Assembly (NCBI RefSeq): GCF_913775425.1
Contig: NZ_CAJYIS010000059.1
Span: 1-48,014, forward strand
Origin: an uncultured Enterococcus sp.
GTDB lineage: Bacteria > Bacillota > Bacilli > Lactobacillales > Enterococcaceae
DNA length: 48,014 bases
Reading direction: 5' to 3'
Below are positions 1 to 8,127 of the stretch, in pieces. Within the stretch, counting starts at the first letter, position 1; every line of letters starts with the position of its first letter. The notes under the pieces are model-generated. The model was not told where the DNA came from. It worked only from the letters and a program-made list of their open reading frames with translations, and made no database searches. Both the position numbers and the translations under genes were made by a program.

Positions 1-744
1 TTTGATTTCGATCAACGTTGGTTTGTCCGTTTCAGCTTTGGCTTCTTCGATCGCACGACTGATCGCTTCTAAATCGTTACCTTCTTTGACTAAGATATGT
101 TGCCAACCGTACGCTTCAAAGCGTTGACCTACATTTTCAGTAAACGATTTATTCGTCGGTCCATCTAATGAAATATCATTTGAATCGTACAATACGATCA
201 GTTTATCTAGTTTCAAATGACCGGCCATAGAAGCCGCTTCTTGAGAGACGCCTTCCATCAAATCACCATCGCCACATAATGCATATGTGTAGTGATCGAT
301 TACGTTGTAGTTTGGTTTGTTGTACGTTGCAGCTAAATGCGCTTCTGCCATCGCCATACCGACTGCCATTGCGACACCTTGTCCTAAAGGTCCAGTCGTC
401 GCTTCGACACCATCTGTATGGTTGACTTCAGGATGTCCTGGTGTTTTGCTTTCCCATTGACGGAAATTTTGTAAATCTTCAGTCGTCACGTTGTAACCTG
501 CAGTGTGGAGTAAGCTGTATAACAAAGCCGAGCCATGTCCAGCTGATAACACAAAACGGTCACGGTCGACCCAATTGCGAGAAGTCGCTGGATTGATTTT
601 CAAATGTTTTGTCCACAAAGCGTACGCCATTGGCGCAGCTCCCATTGGTAACCCTGGATGTCCTGAATTGGCTTTTTGTACTGCATCGATACTTAATGTA
701 CGTAAAGTATCGACTCCTAATTGATCGATTTTATCAAACAACAT
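1..744 (-). CDS. tkt: Transketolase, N-terminal part (cut by left edge)
   Basis: Transketolase moves two-carbon ketol units between sugar phosphates in the non-oxidative pentose phosphate pathway, using thiamine diphosphate. The visible 248 codons start [19 protein letters not shown] and contain the family's HPG motif (SGHPG, near residue 28), the GHGSALLY segment, the GPLGQG loop and the GDGDLMEG thiamine-diphosphate/Mg binding motif. The gene runs off the left end, so the C-terminal two-thirds is missing (the family is about 660 residues). The ATG has a strong GGAGG eight bases upstream and its own promoter. Identification is secure from these motifs; only the extent is unknown. Confidence 0.95.
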   Translation of the reverse strand, partial: MLFDKIDQLGVDTLRTLSIDAVQKANSGHPGLPMGAAPMAYALWTKHLKINPATSRNWVDRDRFVLSAGHGSALLYSLLHTAGYNVTTEDLQNFRQWESKTPGHPEVNHTDGVEATTGPLGQGVAMAVGMAMAEAHLAATYNKPNYNVIDHYTYALCGDGDLMEGVSQEAASMAGHLKLDKLIVLYDSNDISLDGPTNKSFTENVGQRFEAYGWQHILVKEGNDLEAISRAIEEAKAETDKPTLIEIK

Positions 745-790
745 GTAACGCCTCCGTTTTTTAGTTTTTTTTACTATTAATCTCTTCTCT

Positions 791-819
791 ATTATAAAAG
801 AAAAAAACAAGGAACGCAA
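791..819 (-). promoter_or_regulatory. Promoter of tkt
   Basis: On the minus strand a TTGCGT -35 (814-819) and a perfect TATAAT -10 (791-796) are separated by 17 bases. The -35 lies inside the right half of the ynzC terminator hairpin, so terminator and promoter share bases. Confidence 0.7.
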
Positions 820-847
820 TCATTGTTAAACAAAGATTACATTCCTT
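809..847 (-). terminator. Terminator after ynzC
   Basis: Two 13-base arms (809-821 and 835-847) pair with two mismatches around a 13-base loop, and on the minus strand are followed by GTTTTTTTCTTTT. It lies 14 bases beyond the ynzC stop codon. Confidence 0.7.
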
Positions 848-860
848 ATCTTAAAATCAA

Positions 861-1103
861 TTAATTGCGATCATGAAGCCCTTTTTGACGTTGAATCTCT
901 TTTAATTTTTCAGGTGTTACATCGTTGCCTTCTGGATCCACCACTTTCATTCCCTCGATGTGATGGCGCATCCCCCCACGAAAGGCTTCTAAATATTCTT
1001 CTCGTAGTAATTTTTGTTCGGCCAATTCGCCTTCACTTAAACCACTTTCTTTTTTCTTACGTGCCAATTCGTTGATTCGTGCCATTTTTTTATCTGATAA
1101 CAT
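861..1103 (-). CDS. ynzC: YnzC/UPF0291 (DUF896) family protein
   Basis: An 80-residue, highly charged helical protein of the DUF896 family. The N-terminal half ([20 protein letters not shown], then [10 protein letters not shown]) and the [10 protein letters not shown] segment are typical. In Bacillus subtilis ynzC is the last gene of the SOS operon yneA-yneB-ynzC, which is divergent from lexA. Here ynzC is again divergent from lexA, but yneA and yneB are absent. The start has a strong TAGGAGG Shine-Dalgarno. A plausible own promoter (TTGTAT-17-TACTAT) lies about 70 bases from the LexA box in front of lexA, so SOS control is possible but not shown. The molecular function is unknown. Confidence 0.85.
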   Translation of the reverse strand: MLSDKKMARINELARKKKESGLSEGELAEQKLLREEYLEAFRGGMRHHIEGMKVVDPEGNDVTPEKLKEIQRQKGLHDRN

Positions 1104-1179
1104 CTTGATGACCTCCTAAGCTATTTTCTTCATAGTAATAGATTCGCTTTAAAAATACAACTATCAGATTGGTAATATA

Positions 1180-1219
1180 CGAACGTTTGTTTGAATTCAA
1201 GTAAAACATATGCTAAAAT
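1180..1219 (+). promoter_or_regulatory. lexA promoter with LexA box
   Basis: A LexA box of the Gram-positive type, CGAACGTTTGTTTG (1180-1193), overlaps the -35 hexamer TTGAAT (1191-1196). Seventeen bases later comes TAAAAT (1214-1219) with an extended TG, TGCTAAAAT. The arrangement fits autorepression of lexA, as is usual for this regulator. Confidence 0.8.
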
Positions 1220-1249
1220 TATAGTAGAATTCGAAAGAAGGTGTAAACG

Positions 1250-1873
1250 TTGGCTAGACGTACAGAAAGTCGTCAATTAGAAGTATTAAAATTTATACAT
1301 ACAAAAGTAAGTGAAAAAGGCTATCCGCCAACTGTCCGCGAAATTGGAGCAGCTGTTCAACTGTCTTCTACTTCCACTGTCCACGGACACTTAGCACGTT
1401 TAGAAAAAAAAGGGTATATTCAACGCGACCCTACTAAACCTCGTGCTATTGAATTAACGGCTAAAGGATTGGAAGCATTAGACATTGCGCCTTCTCAAAT
1501 CCCGTTACTTGGTGTTGTGACGGCTGGAGAACCCATTTTAGCAGTAGAAGAAGCTTCTGACTTCTTCCCCATCCCACCAGACTTTTCACATGAACAAGGT
1601 CAATTGTTCATGCTCACGATTCGTGGCGAAAGTATGATCAATGCTGGAATACTTGATGGCGATCAAGTAATCGTCAGAAAACAAGATATTGCACAAAATG
1701 GGGATATCGTGATCGCGATGACGGATGAAAACGAAGCAACATGTAAAACTTTTTATAAAGAAGAAAAACAGATTCGCTTGCAACCAGAAAATGATTTTCT
1801 TGCGCCTATTTTATTAGACAGTGTCCGTATTTTAGGAAGAGTGGTCGGGTTATACCGTCATTTTGAAAATTAA
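1250..1873 (+). CDS. lexA: LexA SOS repressor (TTG start)
   Basis: LexA represses DNA-repair and cell-division-arrest genes until RecA filaments trigger its self-cleavage. This 207-residue protein has the N-terminal winged helix (YPPTVREIG, then [16 protein letters not shown] at about 25-55) and the C-terminal S24 peptidase domain. The cleavage bond is Ala92-Gly93 in VVTAGEP; the catalytic pair is Ser128 (GESM) and Lys166 (TCK). Length and spacing match Bacillus LexA. The start is TTG, preceded by GAAAGAAGGTG. A terminator follows directly, so the gene is probably monocistronic. Its own promoter has a LexA box, and two more boxes precede the next gene. Confidence 0.97.
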   Translation: MARRTESRQLEVLKFIHTKVSEKGYPPTVREIGAAVQLSSTSTVHGHLARLEKKGYIQRDPTKPRAIELTAKGLEALDIAPSQIPLLGVVTAGEPILAVEEASDFFPIPPDFSHEQGQLFMLTIRGESMINAGILDGDQVIVRKQDIAQNGDIVIAMTDENEATCKTFYKEEKQIRLQPENDFLAPILLDSVRILGRVVGLYRHFEN

Positions 1874-1881
1874 AATAGGTG

Positions 1882-1909
1882 AAACACCTCTTTTATGAGG
1901 TGTTTTTTT
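1882..1909 (+). terminator. Terminator after lexA
   Basis: AAACACCTC and GAGGTGTTT form a nine-base stem with a six-base loop, followed by a T run. Confidence 0.85.
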
Positions 1910-1976
1910 CTTTGTTTTTTAGTAAAAAATATCGTTTTTGCGATAATAGTTTTTTTACTTTTCTATCGTATTTCGC

Positions 1977-2032
1977 TTTACAATTCGAACAAATGTTTGT
2001 ATACTAATAAAGCAAACGTTTGTTCGTATAAT
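1977..2032 (+). promoter_or_regulatory. SOS promoter with two LexA boxes
   Basis: A TTTACA -35 (1977-1982), 17-base spacer and TATACT -10 (2000-2005) form a good promoter. One LexA box, CGAACAAATGTTTG (1986-1999), fills the spacer. A second, CAAACGTTTGTTCG (2013-2026), covers the expected transcription start. A further TATAAT (2027-2032) follows but has no matching -35. Two operators, one in the spacer and one at +1, predict tight SOS repression of the next gene. Confidence 0.8.
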
Positions 2033-2050
2033 TAATAGGAGTGAAGAAAA

Positions 2051-2260
2051 ATGGAAGCCATTCGTCGTTATGGATTTATTTTAATTGTGTTGTTAGTCGG
2101 TATGTTACTTGGTCACGCAGGTTCGTTGATTTCGTTTTTAATTTTCTGTCCGTTAGGTATTATGTGGTTAGTTGCGTGGGATGATAAGCGTTACCGTTTA
2201 AACTATCATAAGAAAAATACTCATTTTCCACCCTATACTAAATTGAATCGTAATAAATAA
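2051..2260 (+). CDS. Small SOS-controlled membrane protein, unknown family
   Basis: A 69-residue protein with AGGAGTG eight bases before its ATG. After a short basic N-terminus (MEAIRRYG) there are two adjacent hydrophobic stretches, about residues 9-24 and 25-43, then a basic, hydrophilic tail (DDKRYRLNYHKKN and on). The charge pattern suggests both ends in the cytoplasm, or a single long segment. There is no LysM domain. I do not recognise the family. The two LexA boxes in its promoter and its place next to lexA suggest it is made on DNA damage. Small membrane proteins beside lexA in other Gram-positives (YneA, SosA, ChiZ, DivS) block cell division, so a similar role is possible; that is inference from context only. 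Confidence 0.8.
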   Translation: MEAIRRYGFILIVLLVGMLLGHAGSLISFLIFCPLGIMWLVAWDDKRYRLNYHKKNTHFPPYTKLNRNK

Positions 2261-2280
2261 AGATTCTAGCTGCAACTTAA

Positions 2281-2347
2281 AAAATAAGCCGGATCATTGC
2301 CTAAGATAGTTTCCACTATTACAGGCAATGATTCGGCTTATTTTTTT
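2281..2347 (+). terminator. Terminator of the small SOS gene (AATAAGCC family)
   Basis: A long imperfect hairpin with arms starting AAATAAGCC and ending GGCTTATTT, followed by a T run. It shares its stem base with hairpins at 11432, 21360 and, less exactly, 13857 and 34387. Confidence 0.8.
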
Positions 2348-2371
2348 ATAACGATATTTATTCGATGTTCA

Positions 2372-2404
2372 AAAGGGCATGACAGACTTCTGTCACACCC
2401 TTTA
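2372..2404 (-). terminator. Terminator of apt (TGTGACA family)
   Basis: GGG-TGACAGA and TCTGTCA-CCC arms form a hairpin just beyond the apt stop; on the minus strand it is followed by TTTT. One of seven similar hairpins in the window. Confidence 0.75.
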
Positions 2405-2409
2405 TTTGT

Positions 2410-2922
2410 TTAATATTCCATTAAAGTGATCATGTCATAGCCTTCGATTTTGTCGCGACCATGTAGATCTTTTAATTCGATTAAAAAGGCACATCCAACG
2501 ACGATTCCACCTAATTGTTCAATCAATTCGATTGTTGCTTTGATCGTCCCACCAGTTGCAAGTAGATCATCACAAATCAACACACGTTGACCTGGTTTGA
2601 TTGCATCGGCATGAAGTGTTAACGTATCACTACCGTATTCTAGATCATAAGAAACAGAAATTGTTTTACGTGGTAATTTCCCTGGTTTACGAACAGGTGC
2701 AAACCCTACACCAAGTTCATATGCTACAGGACAGCCTACGATAAAGCCACGTGCTTCAGGTCCTACGACCATATCGATTTGTTTTTCTGCTGCATATTTT
2801 ACGATTTCATGCGTGGCCGCACGATACGCATCACCATCAGCCATTAAAGGCGAGATATCACGAAAGACGATTCCTTCTGAGGGATAGTTTTCGATACTTG
2901 CAATATAATTTTTTAAATCCAT
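2410..2922 (-). CDS. apt: Adenine phosphoribosyltransferase
   Basis: Apt makes AMP from adenine and PRPP in the cytoplasm (purine salvage). The 170-residue protein matches the family length. It has the N-terminal FRDISPL segment, the [10 protein letters not shown] loop and the PRPP-binding motif [13 protein letters not shown] at about residues 116-128. It starts nine bases after the recJ stop with a GAGGA Shine-Dalgarno and ends at a terminator, so recJ and apt form an operon. The recJ-apt order is common in Firmicutes. Confidence 0.96.
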   Translation of the reverse strand: MDLKNYIASIENYPSEGIVFRDISPLMADGDAYRAATHEIVKYAAEKQIDMVVGPEARGFIVGCPVAYELGVGFAPVRKPGKLPRKTISVSYDLEYGSDTLTLHADAIKPGQRVLICDDLLATGGTIKATIELIEQLGGIVVGCAFLIELKDLHGRDKIEGYDMITLMEY

Positions 2923-2931
2923 TTTTTCCTC

Positions 2932-5220
2932 CTATGAAAAAAACCATTGTTTTAAATTTTCTAAGTTTGTTAATTGTAAAAAGGATTGACTGTCCATTTT
3001 CAATTGGCGCTCTTGATACAGAACGCTTTCATTGAGTGCACGATGTGGCGCATCCGAAACATAACTTAAAACACCATCGTCTATTGTAACAAATTTCAGC
3101 TCAAAAAACACTTGAATCATAAAAATTAATAGTTTCGGTGGTAAATTTAAGTATTTCGCAATGTCTTGCAATCGATAACGTACGTCGATCGCTTGGCCTT
3201 GTTTGATCAATGCAAACAAACGTGCATACTGCTCTCTTGTTCCCACTCCATCTAAATAAGCATCATCTTCAGTTTCAAACACCAAATAGTAGTGTTGTGT
3301 TAAGTTTTCTTGATAGATAAGATGCAACCACTCTAAAGATAGTGGACAATCGATAAACACCATATTGTTTACTGCCGGTGTTGTTTCCACCCACTCTTTG
3401 ACCATTTGTTCACTGGTCAATTCTACCACATGAGATAATGTCTTTTTAAACGCAGATGTACTCGTCGTAAACGAAAGATAAGTTGCCTCTTCCATTTTTG
3501 GCAACAAACGCTTTTTCGTACGATAATCATAAAATTGTACGCCTGTTGTTGCATAGTCTTCTACTTGGAGTTGAACTTTTTTACGACCATTCCATTCATT
3601 AATCGTCAGTTTCCCAACAAAAGATAGATTATCTGCTTGAAGTGAATCTAGTGCATCTCCCATTTGAAACGCAATCATATCTAATTCGTGTCCCTCTTGG
3701 AGCATAACGCCCTTCAAATGATTTTTCTTTGCTCCGATTGCAGCCAAATGCTCTAATTTCACCTGTTCAAATTTAAACAATGGCAATGCATTGTCCATTC
3801 CAAATGGTGCCAAACGATCAATTGCGTCAACTAAAGTAAGATCTACTTGTGATAGAGTCAATGATGCCGCAATCGTTAGCGGAACTCCTTTGATATCTTG
3901 TATCTGCTCAGCAAGGTAGGTATCCATTTGTTGAACAAGTGTGTCGATATACGCTTCATCTAATGTAATCCCAATCGCTGAATGGTGTCCACCAAATGAA
4001 ATGTAGTTTTCTTTCCATTGCGATAATAAGCGAAATAGATCGATTTGTGGAATGCTACGACCTGAGCCCTTAACTGCTCCGGATGCTAAGCGAGTAAGTA
4101 CAATAGTTGGTTTGGCAGTTTCTTGCATAATTCGACCGGCTACGATTCCCAATACACCTTCATGCCACTGATCACCAATCAAGACATTGACTTGACGTGT
4201 GTGATCTAGCTGTTGCATCGCTTCGATCATGACTTCTTCCACGAGTCCTTTTCGTTTCGTATTCCAATCATCCAATTCTTGAGATAAGCGCGTTGCTTCT
4301 TCTAAATCAAACGTCGACAATAACGTCACTGCCTCATTGGCATCTGCTAAACGGCCCAAGGCATTTAAACGCGGCGCAAGTGAGAACCCAATCGTTTCGC
4401 CTGAAATCGCTGCAGCGTCCACTTGACTGACTTTCAATAATTCTAGTAAACCAAGTCGTTGCGTGTGTTTCAACGCATTGATTCCTTGAGAGACAAGTAC
4501 TCGATTCTCACCAGTCAACGACACCATATCTGCTACTGTTCCAATCGCTACCAAATCGAGCGCTTCATAGACCACCTCTTCTAATAATGCACAGACTAAT
4601 TTAAACGCTACCCCTACTCCAGCTAATTCTTTAAATGGATACGCTCCTTGTGGATGTTTAGGATGGATGATCGCATACGCTTCTGGTAATTGTTCTGGCA
4701 ACTCATGATGATCGGTTACGATAACATCTACATCTTGGCTTTTAGCATAAGCAATCGCCTCATGTCCAGATACTCCATTATCCACAGTGATAATCAATTG
4801 AATCCCAGATTTGATTTGTTCTTCGTAGACGCGACGATTAGGCCCATAACCATCCGTAAAACGATTAGGCAAGTAAGTCGACACGTTCGCTCCAAGTAGT
4901 TCTAGAGCTTCTTTTAATACTGTAGTACTCGTAATTCCATCAGCATCATAATCTCCGTAAATCAAGATCGCTTCTTCTTCGACTAACGCTTGTTGAATTC
5001 GATCCACAACGCGTTCCATATCATGAAGTAAAAACGGATCATGTAAGCTCGTAATTGCTGGATATAAAAATTCTTGTAAGGCTTGCTTGGTTTGGATTCC
5101 TCGTGTATACAAAATCGGTGCTAACACTTCTGGTAACTGTTCTGCTTGTAACGCTTGTGTCAATTCTACTGGTATTTGAACCGTTTTTGGCTCGATCCAT
5201 TCGTATTTTTTTTTCGGCAC
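2932..5220 (-). CDS. recJ: Single-strand DNA exonuclease RecJ (GTG start)
   Basis: RecJ degrades single-stranded DNA 5' to 3' in recombination and mismatch or base-excision repair. The DHH phosphoesterase motifs are present: DYDADGIT, VDNGVSG and TDHHE, and the DHHA1 motif GGHHSAIGITL. An OB-like domain and the long C-terminal domain of Firmicutes RecJ follow, giving 762 residues. I start it at GTG (5220; then PKKKYEW) because GGGAG lies seven bases upstream; the in-frame ATG at 5259 has no such site and adds a non-conserved peptide. A TATAAT with extended TG sits just upstream at 5242-5247. Cotranscribed with apt. Confidence 0.95.
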   Translation of the reverse strand: MPKKKYEWIEPKTVQIPVELTQALQAEQLPEVLAPILYTRGIQTKQALQEFLYPAITSLHDPFLLHDMERVVDRIQQALVEEEAILIYGDYDADGITSTTVLKEALELLGANVSTYLPNRFTDGYGPNRRVYEEQIKSGIQLIITVDNGVSGHEAIAYAKSQDVDVIVTDHHELPEQLPEAYAIIHPKHPQGAYPFKELAGVGVAFKLVCALLEEVVYEALDLVAIGTVADMVSLTGENRVLVSQGINALKHTQRLGLLELLKVSQVDAAAISGETIGFSLAPRLNALGRLADANEAVTLLSTFDLEEATRLSQELDDWNTKRKGLVEEVMIEAMQQLDHTRQVNVLIGDQWHEGVLGIVAGRIMQETAKPTIVLTRLASGAVKGSGRSIPQIDLFRLLSQWKENYISFGGHHSAIGITLDEAYIDTLVQQMDTYLAEQIQDIKGVPLTIAASLTLSQVDLTLVDAIDRLAPFGMDNALPLFKFEQVKLEHLAAIGAKKNHLKGVMLQEGHELDMIAFQMGDALDSLQADNLSFVGKLTINEWNGRKKVQLQVEDYATTGVQFYDYRTKKRLLPKMEEATYLSFTTSTSAFKKTLSHVVELTSEQMVKEWVETTPAVNNMVFIDCPLSLEWLHLIYQENLTQHYYLVFETEDDAYLDGVGTREQYARLFALIKQGQAIDVRYRLQDIAKYLNLPPKLLIFMIQVFFELKFVTIDDGVLSYVSDAPHRALNESVLYQERQLKMDSQSFLQLTNLENLKQWFFS

Positions 5221-5241
5221 ACAATCACTCCCAACTTGCAT

Positions 5242-5250
5242 ATTATAGCA
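5242..5250 (-). promoter_or_regulatory. Probable recJ-apt promoter (extended -10)
   Basis: TGCTATAAT on the minus strand, about 22 bases upstream of the recJ start, directly after the T run of the upstream terminator. The -35 region (TTCTCT at 17 bases) is poor. Confidence 0.55.
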
Positions 5251-5266
5251 AAAAAGCAAAAAAAAG

Positions 5267-5294
5267 AGAAGAATGACACCAAGGTGCCTCTTCT
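5267..5294 (-). terminator. Terminator after the LapA-like gene
   Basis: AGAAGA...TCTTCT outer arms with an inner CACC/GGTG stem, followed on the minus strand by a long T run. It separates the rnz operon from recJ-apt. Confidence 0.75.
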
Positions 5295-5304
5295 GCTTTT
5301 TGAT

Positions 5305-5691
5305 TTATTCTACCGTATCTTGTGTAGCCGATTCTTCTATAGCGACTTGATTTTGATCAAATGCTTGTTGCATCTCAACTGCTTTATTGGCATATTCACG
5401 CTCTAGTTCAGCACGTTTTTCTGCTACACGTCGTTCGATGATGGCATCATCGGTCAATGCCTGATTTCGTAATTCTTTGATCGTTTTCTTTTGTTTTAAA
5501 TAGCCACTAGTTGCTACTAAGGCAATCACAACAGCTCCAATAAAAGCCGATCCCATAATCACTAAGATCAGCGGTGCATTTAATTTTGTAAATCCAAAGC
5601 TAATCGCAACGTCTTGATTATTCAAGACGGCAAACAATACAATAATAAATGCTAACACTAGCCCCAATACGATTCGCCACTGATTTTTCAT
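5305..5691 (-). CDS. LapA-like (DUF1049) membrane protein
   Basis: A 128-residue protein with two membrane segments, about residues 7-23 and 38-62, separated by NNQDVAISFGFTKLNAP, the pattern of the LapA/DUF1049 domain (NN.. V.. F.. ..P). The C-terminal 60 residues are charged and probably form a coiled coil (KKTIKELRNQ, ERRVAEKRAELEREY). In Gram-negatives LapA acts with LapB in lipopolysaccharide control; Firmicutes lack LPS, so the role here is unknown. It lies 27 bases after the SDR gene and ends at a terminator, so it closes the rnz operon. Confidence 0.75.
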   Translation of the reverse strand: MKNQWRIVLGLVLAFIIVLFAVLNNQDVAISFGFTKLNAPLILVIMGSAFIGAVVIALVATSGYLKQKKTIKELRNQALTDDAIIERRVAEKRAELEREYANKAVEMQQAFDQNQVAIEESATQDTVE

Positions 5692-5718
5692 ATCCTAACC
5701 CCTCTACTTCATCCAAAT

Positions 5719-6507
5719 TTACTTTTTATTCATGATACCACCAGCTAAAAAATCTCCTATCCTTGGAAATAAGGTATAGGCTTTAGCAGCTGTATTCATC
5801 ACTTTTGGTTGATTGATTTCTCGTTTTGGCCTTGTCATCGTTCGAACGATTTTTTTCGCCAATACTTCCGGACTAGACAAGAATGGTTTGACCCCTTTGA
5901 CATAATTTCCTGAAGGGTCTGCTGTATTAAAAAAGTTTGTTTCCATCGGTCCAGGATTTACCGTTGTGACGTGAATGCCAAATGGCTTTAATTCTAAGCG
6001 TAATGCATTAGAAAAACCTAGGACAGCAAATTTTGTTGCCGAATATACGGCTGTTTTCGGTGTTGCAATTTTTCCTGCGATCGAGGCGATATTAATGATA
6101 CTTCCTTTTTGCACTCGAACCATTTCCGCAGCGATTTTTTGGGTAATATACATCAACCCTAACACATTGACTTCAAACATGCGGCGTGTCGTGTCAAAAT
6201 CAAATGACACAAATTCATCAAATACCCCAAATCCTGCATTATTCACCAATACATCGATTGGTCCAACTTCTAAGGCAACCGCATGCAATACTTGATCGAC
6301 TTGCTCGGGATTGGCGACGTCTAATTGGTAACAAAACGCTTGCTGTTTACTAAGCGACATACACGTTTGTTTGACTTTTGTTAATTCATCGATACGTCGT
6401 GCACAAGCGACAACGATCGCACCTTGTTTTGCAGCTTCGTAGCAGATTTTTTTGCCTAACCCACCTGAAGCTCCAGTCACAAATACTACTTTTCCTTTTA
6501 ATTTCAT
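5719..6507 (-). CDS. Short-chain dehydrogenase/reductase (YqjQ-like)
   Basis: A 262-residue classical SDR. It has the NAD(P)-binding GASGGLG motif near residue 13, NNAGFG, the catalytic serine in NIASIAGK and the YSATK (YxxxK) motif. Substrate unknown; the closest family I know is the YqjQ/YdfG-type oxidoreductases. The start is ATG 6507 (MKLKGKVVFVTG), eight bases after AGAGG; the upstream in-frame GTG at 6516 is too close to that site. It follows rnz by 12 bases; an SDR beside rnz is also seen in Bacillus (yqjK, yqjQ region). Confidence 0.88.
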   Translation of the reverse strand: MKLKGKVVFVTGASGGLGKKICYEAAKQGAIVVACARRIDELTKVKQTCMSLSKQQAFCYQLDVANPEQVDQVLHAVALEVGPIDVLVNNAGFGVFDEFVSFDFDTTRRMFEVNVLGLMYITQKIAAEMVRVQKGSIINIASIAGKIATPKTAVYSATKFAVLGFSNALRLELKPFGIHVTTVNPGPMETNFFNTADPSGNYVKGVKPFLSSPEVLAKKIVRTMTRPKREINQPKVMNTAAKAYTLFPRIGDFLAGGIMNKK

Positions 6508-6519
6508 CACACACACCTC

Positions 6520-7449
6520 TTATTCTTGAAATGGGATCTCAATACGGTCAAAATCTTTAACAACTTCACTTGTTGCAAATAGCTCTTTTGCTTCTTGTTC
6601 CAATTCCTTGGCTTCTTTAGCTAAATAACGCGCACTGATATGCGTTAAACAAAGTTTGCGTACCTGAGCTTTAGTTGCCACTGTTGCGGCTTGTTGTGTC
6701 GTTGAATGAAAATACGCACGCGCCATTTTCGCTTCATGCTTATTAAAGGTACTTTCGTGAACCAATACGTCAGCTTGTTGCGCTAACTCAATAGCAGCCT
6801 CACAATAACGCGTATCACCTAAAATCGTCACGATTCGTCCTTTTTTGGCTGCTCCAACAAACTCACGTCCGTCTAAGGTTTCTCCGTTTTCTAAAGTGAC
6901 GGTTTCCCCGCGCTTTAATTTTCCAAATAGAGGACCAGGCGTAATCCCTAATGCCTGAAGTTGTGCGACTTGCAACTCTCCAGGATAATCTTTTTCAATC
7001 ACACGATAACCAAAACATTCGATCCCATGATCTAAGCGTTTGGTAATGACTTGAAATTGATGATCTTCAAAAATCACTCCTTCGTCTAGGATCTCCACAA
7101 AATGTAATGGATAAGACAAACGTGATTGTGAGATCTTCAACGCCGTTCGTACATATTCCTCGATCCCTTTTGGTCCATAGATCGTAAGTTTTTCATCGCC
7201 ACCTTGAAAAGAACGGCTACTTAATAATCCCGGTAGACCAAAAATGTGATCACCATGTAAGTGTGTAATAAAAATATGTTCTATTTTTCGTGGACGAATC
7301 GTAGTCCGCAAGATTTGCATTTGCGTCCCTTCACCACAATCAAATAGCCATACCTTATTTCGCTCATCTAATAATTTTAATGCGATCGCACTCACATTAC
7401 GGTGCTTTGCGGGAACCCCTGCACCGGTACCTAAAAATTCTAATTCCAT
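6520..7449 (-). CDS. rnz: Ribonuclease Z
   Basis: RNase Z cuts the 3' trailer from tRNA precursors that lack an encoded CCA. The 309-residue metallo-beta-lactamase-fold protein has the zinc motif [13 protein letters not shown] near residue 62, GDTRYC near 213, and HEST plus a late LTHISARY histidine. The start [11 protein letters not shown] is the usual N-terminus. The length fits the short bacterial form. It sits between a DUF1269-like gene (21 bases upstream) and the SDR gene and is likely cotranscribed with both. Confidence 0.96.
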   Translation of the reverse strand: MELEFLGTGAGVPAKHRNVSAIALKLLDERNKVWLFDCGEGTQMQILRTTIRPRKIEHIFITHLHGDHIFGLPGLLSSRSFQGGDEKLTIYGPKGIEEYVRTALKISQSRLSYPLHFVEILDEGVIFEDHQFQVITKRLDHGIECFGYRVIEKDYPGELQVAQLQALGITPGPLFGKLKRGETVTLENGETLDGREFVGAAKKGRIVTILGDTRYCEAAIELAQQADVLVHESTFNKHEAKMARAYFHSTTQQAATVATKAQVRKLCLTHISARYLAKEAKELEQEAKELFATSEVVKDFDRIEIPFQE

Positions 7450-7470
7450 AGTTTAGCTCGTTTCTTTTTG

Positions 7471-8022
7471 TTATTTTGTATGTCGGGCAAGCCAATTTTG
7501 TTTCGTTGACTCACTCGTTTCAGCCTCGACTTCTTTGGCATGTTGAATCTCAGCTTCAACTTCGGCAAATGTAAACCGATGGATCGAACCACCTAATTCT
7601 TGCATGACGATTTCATTTAACGGGCGATTGTCTTCTTCTTCAGCAATGATAATCAATCCTGTTTGTCCTTCATTGATTTGATTGATCAAATGTTCAAAAA
7701 TGTTTTTAGCTGTGGATAACTCTTTTGCATCTTTACTTGCACCGATCAAACTTCCACCAAACCAACCAAGTAAAATCGCGAGTGGACTGACTAGTACTCC
7801 TACGATCATGCCGATAATCCCGCCTGTAGTCGTTGCACTTGAACCTGTTGGATCAAAAAAGTCTTCGATTGAAAATTTATGGTCACCAGTCTCAGAATGT
7901 TTCACAACTGCCATTTGTTCCACTTTCAATCGTTTGGTTGCATATAATTTTTTCACCTCTGAAAACCCTTGATAAGCCAAAGCATTTTCATCAAATGTTA
8001 CCACAATTACGCGTTTTTCCAT
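7471..8022 (-). CDS. DUF1269-like membrane-associated protein
   Basis: A 183-residue protein beginning MEKRVIVVTFDENALAYQG. It has an N-terminal beta-alpha segment, a glycine-rich hydrophobic stretch at about residues 66-98 (TTGGIIGMIVGVLVSP, then LLGWFGGSLIGAS) and a charged C-terminal half. This layout resembles the DUF1269 group of predicted membrane proteins; I am not certain of the family. Its promoter may be the extended -10 TGGTAAAAT upstream. It heads the rnz-SDR-lapA operon and is separated from obg by a hairpin. Function unknown. Confidence 0.7.
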   Translation of the reverse strand: MEKRVIVVTFDENALAYQGFSEVKKLYATKRLKVEQMAVVKHSETGDHKFSIEDFFDPTGSSATTTGGIIGMIVGVLVSPLAILLGWFGGSLIGASKDAKELSTAKNIFEHLINQINEGQTGLIIIAEEEDNRPLNEIVMQELGGSIHRFTFAEVEAEIQHAKEVEAETSESTKQNWLARHTK

Positions 8023-8083
8023 TTAGTCCACGTCCTTTATCGTATTTCCTTTTATTTTACCAATAAATAAAGAAAACACAAAG

Positions 8084-8123
8084 AAATAAGAAGAAGATCG
8101 TGTAGACGAACTTCTTCTTATTT
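8084..8123 (-). terminator. Hairpin after obg
   Basis: Perfect 13-base arms AAATAAGAAGAAG and CTTCTTCTTATTT around a 14-base loop, four bases past the obg stop. The T run on the minus strand is interrupted. Confidence 0.65.
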
Positions 8124-8127
8124 TAAC

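Noticed and set aside
5221-5259. A 13-residue N-terminal extension of RecJ from ATG 5259
   Set aside because: The GTG at 5220 has GGGAG at the right distance and gives the expected N-terminus; the likely -10 (5242-5247) lies inside the extension.
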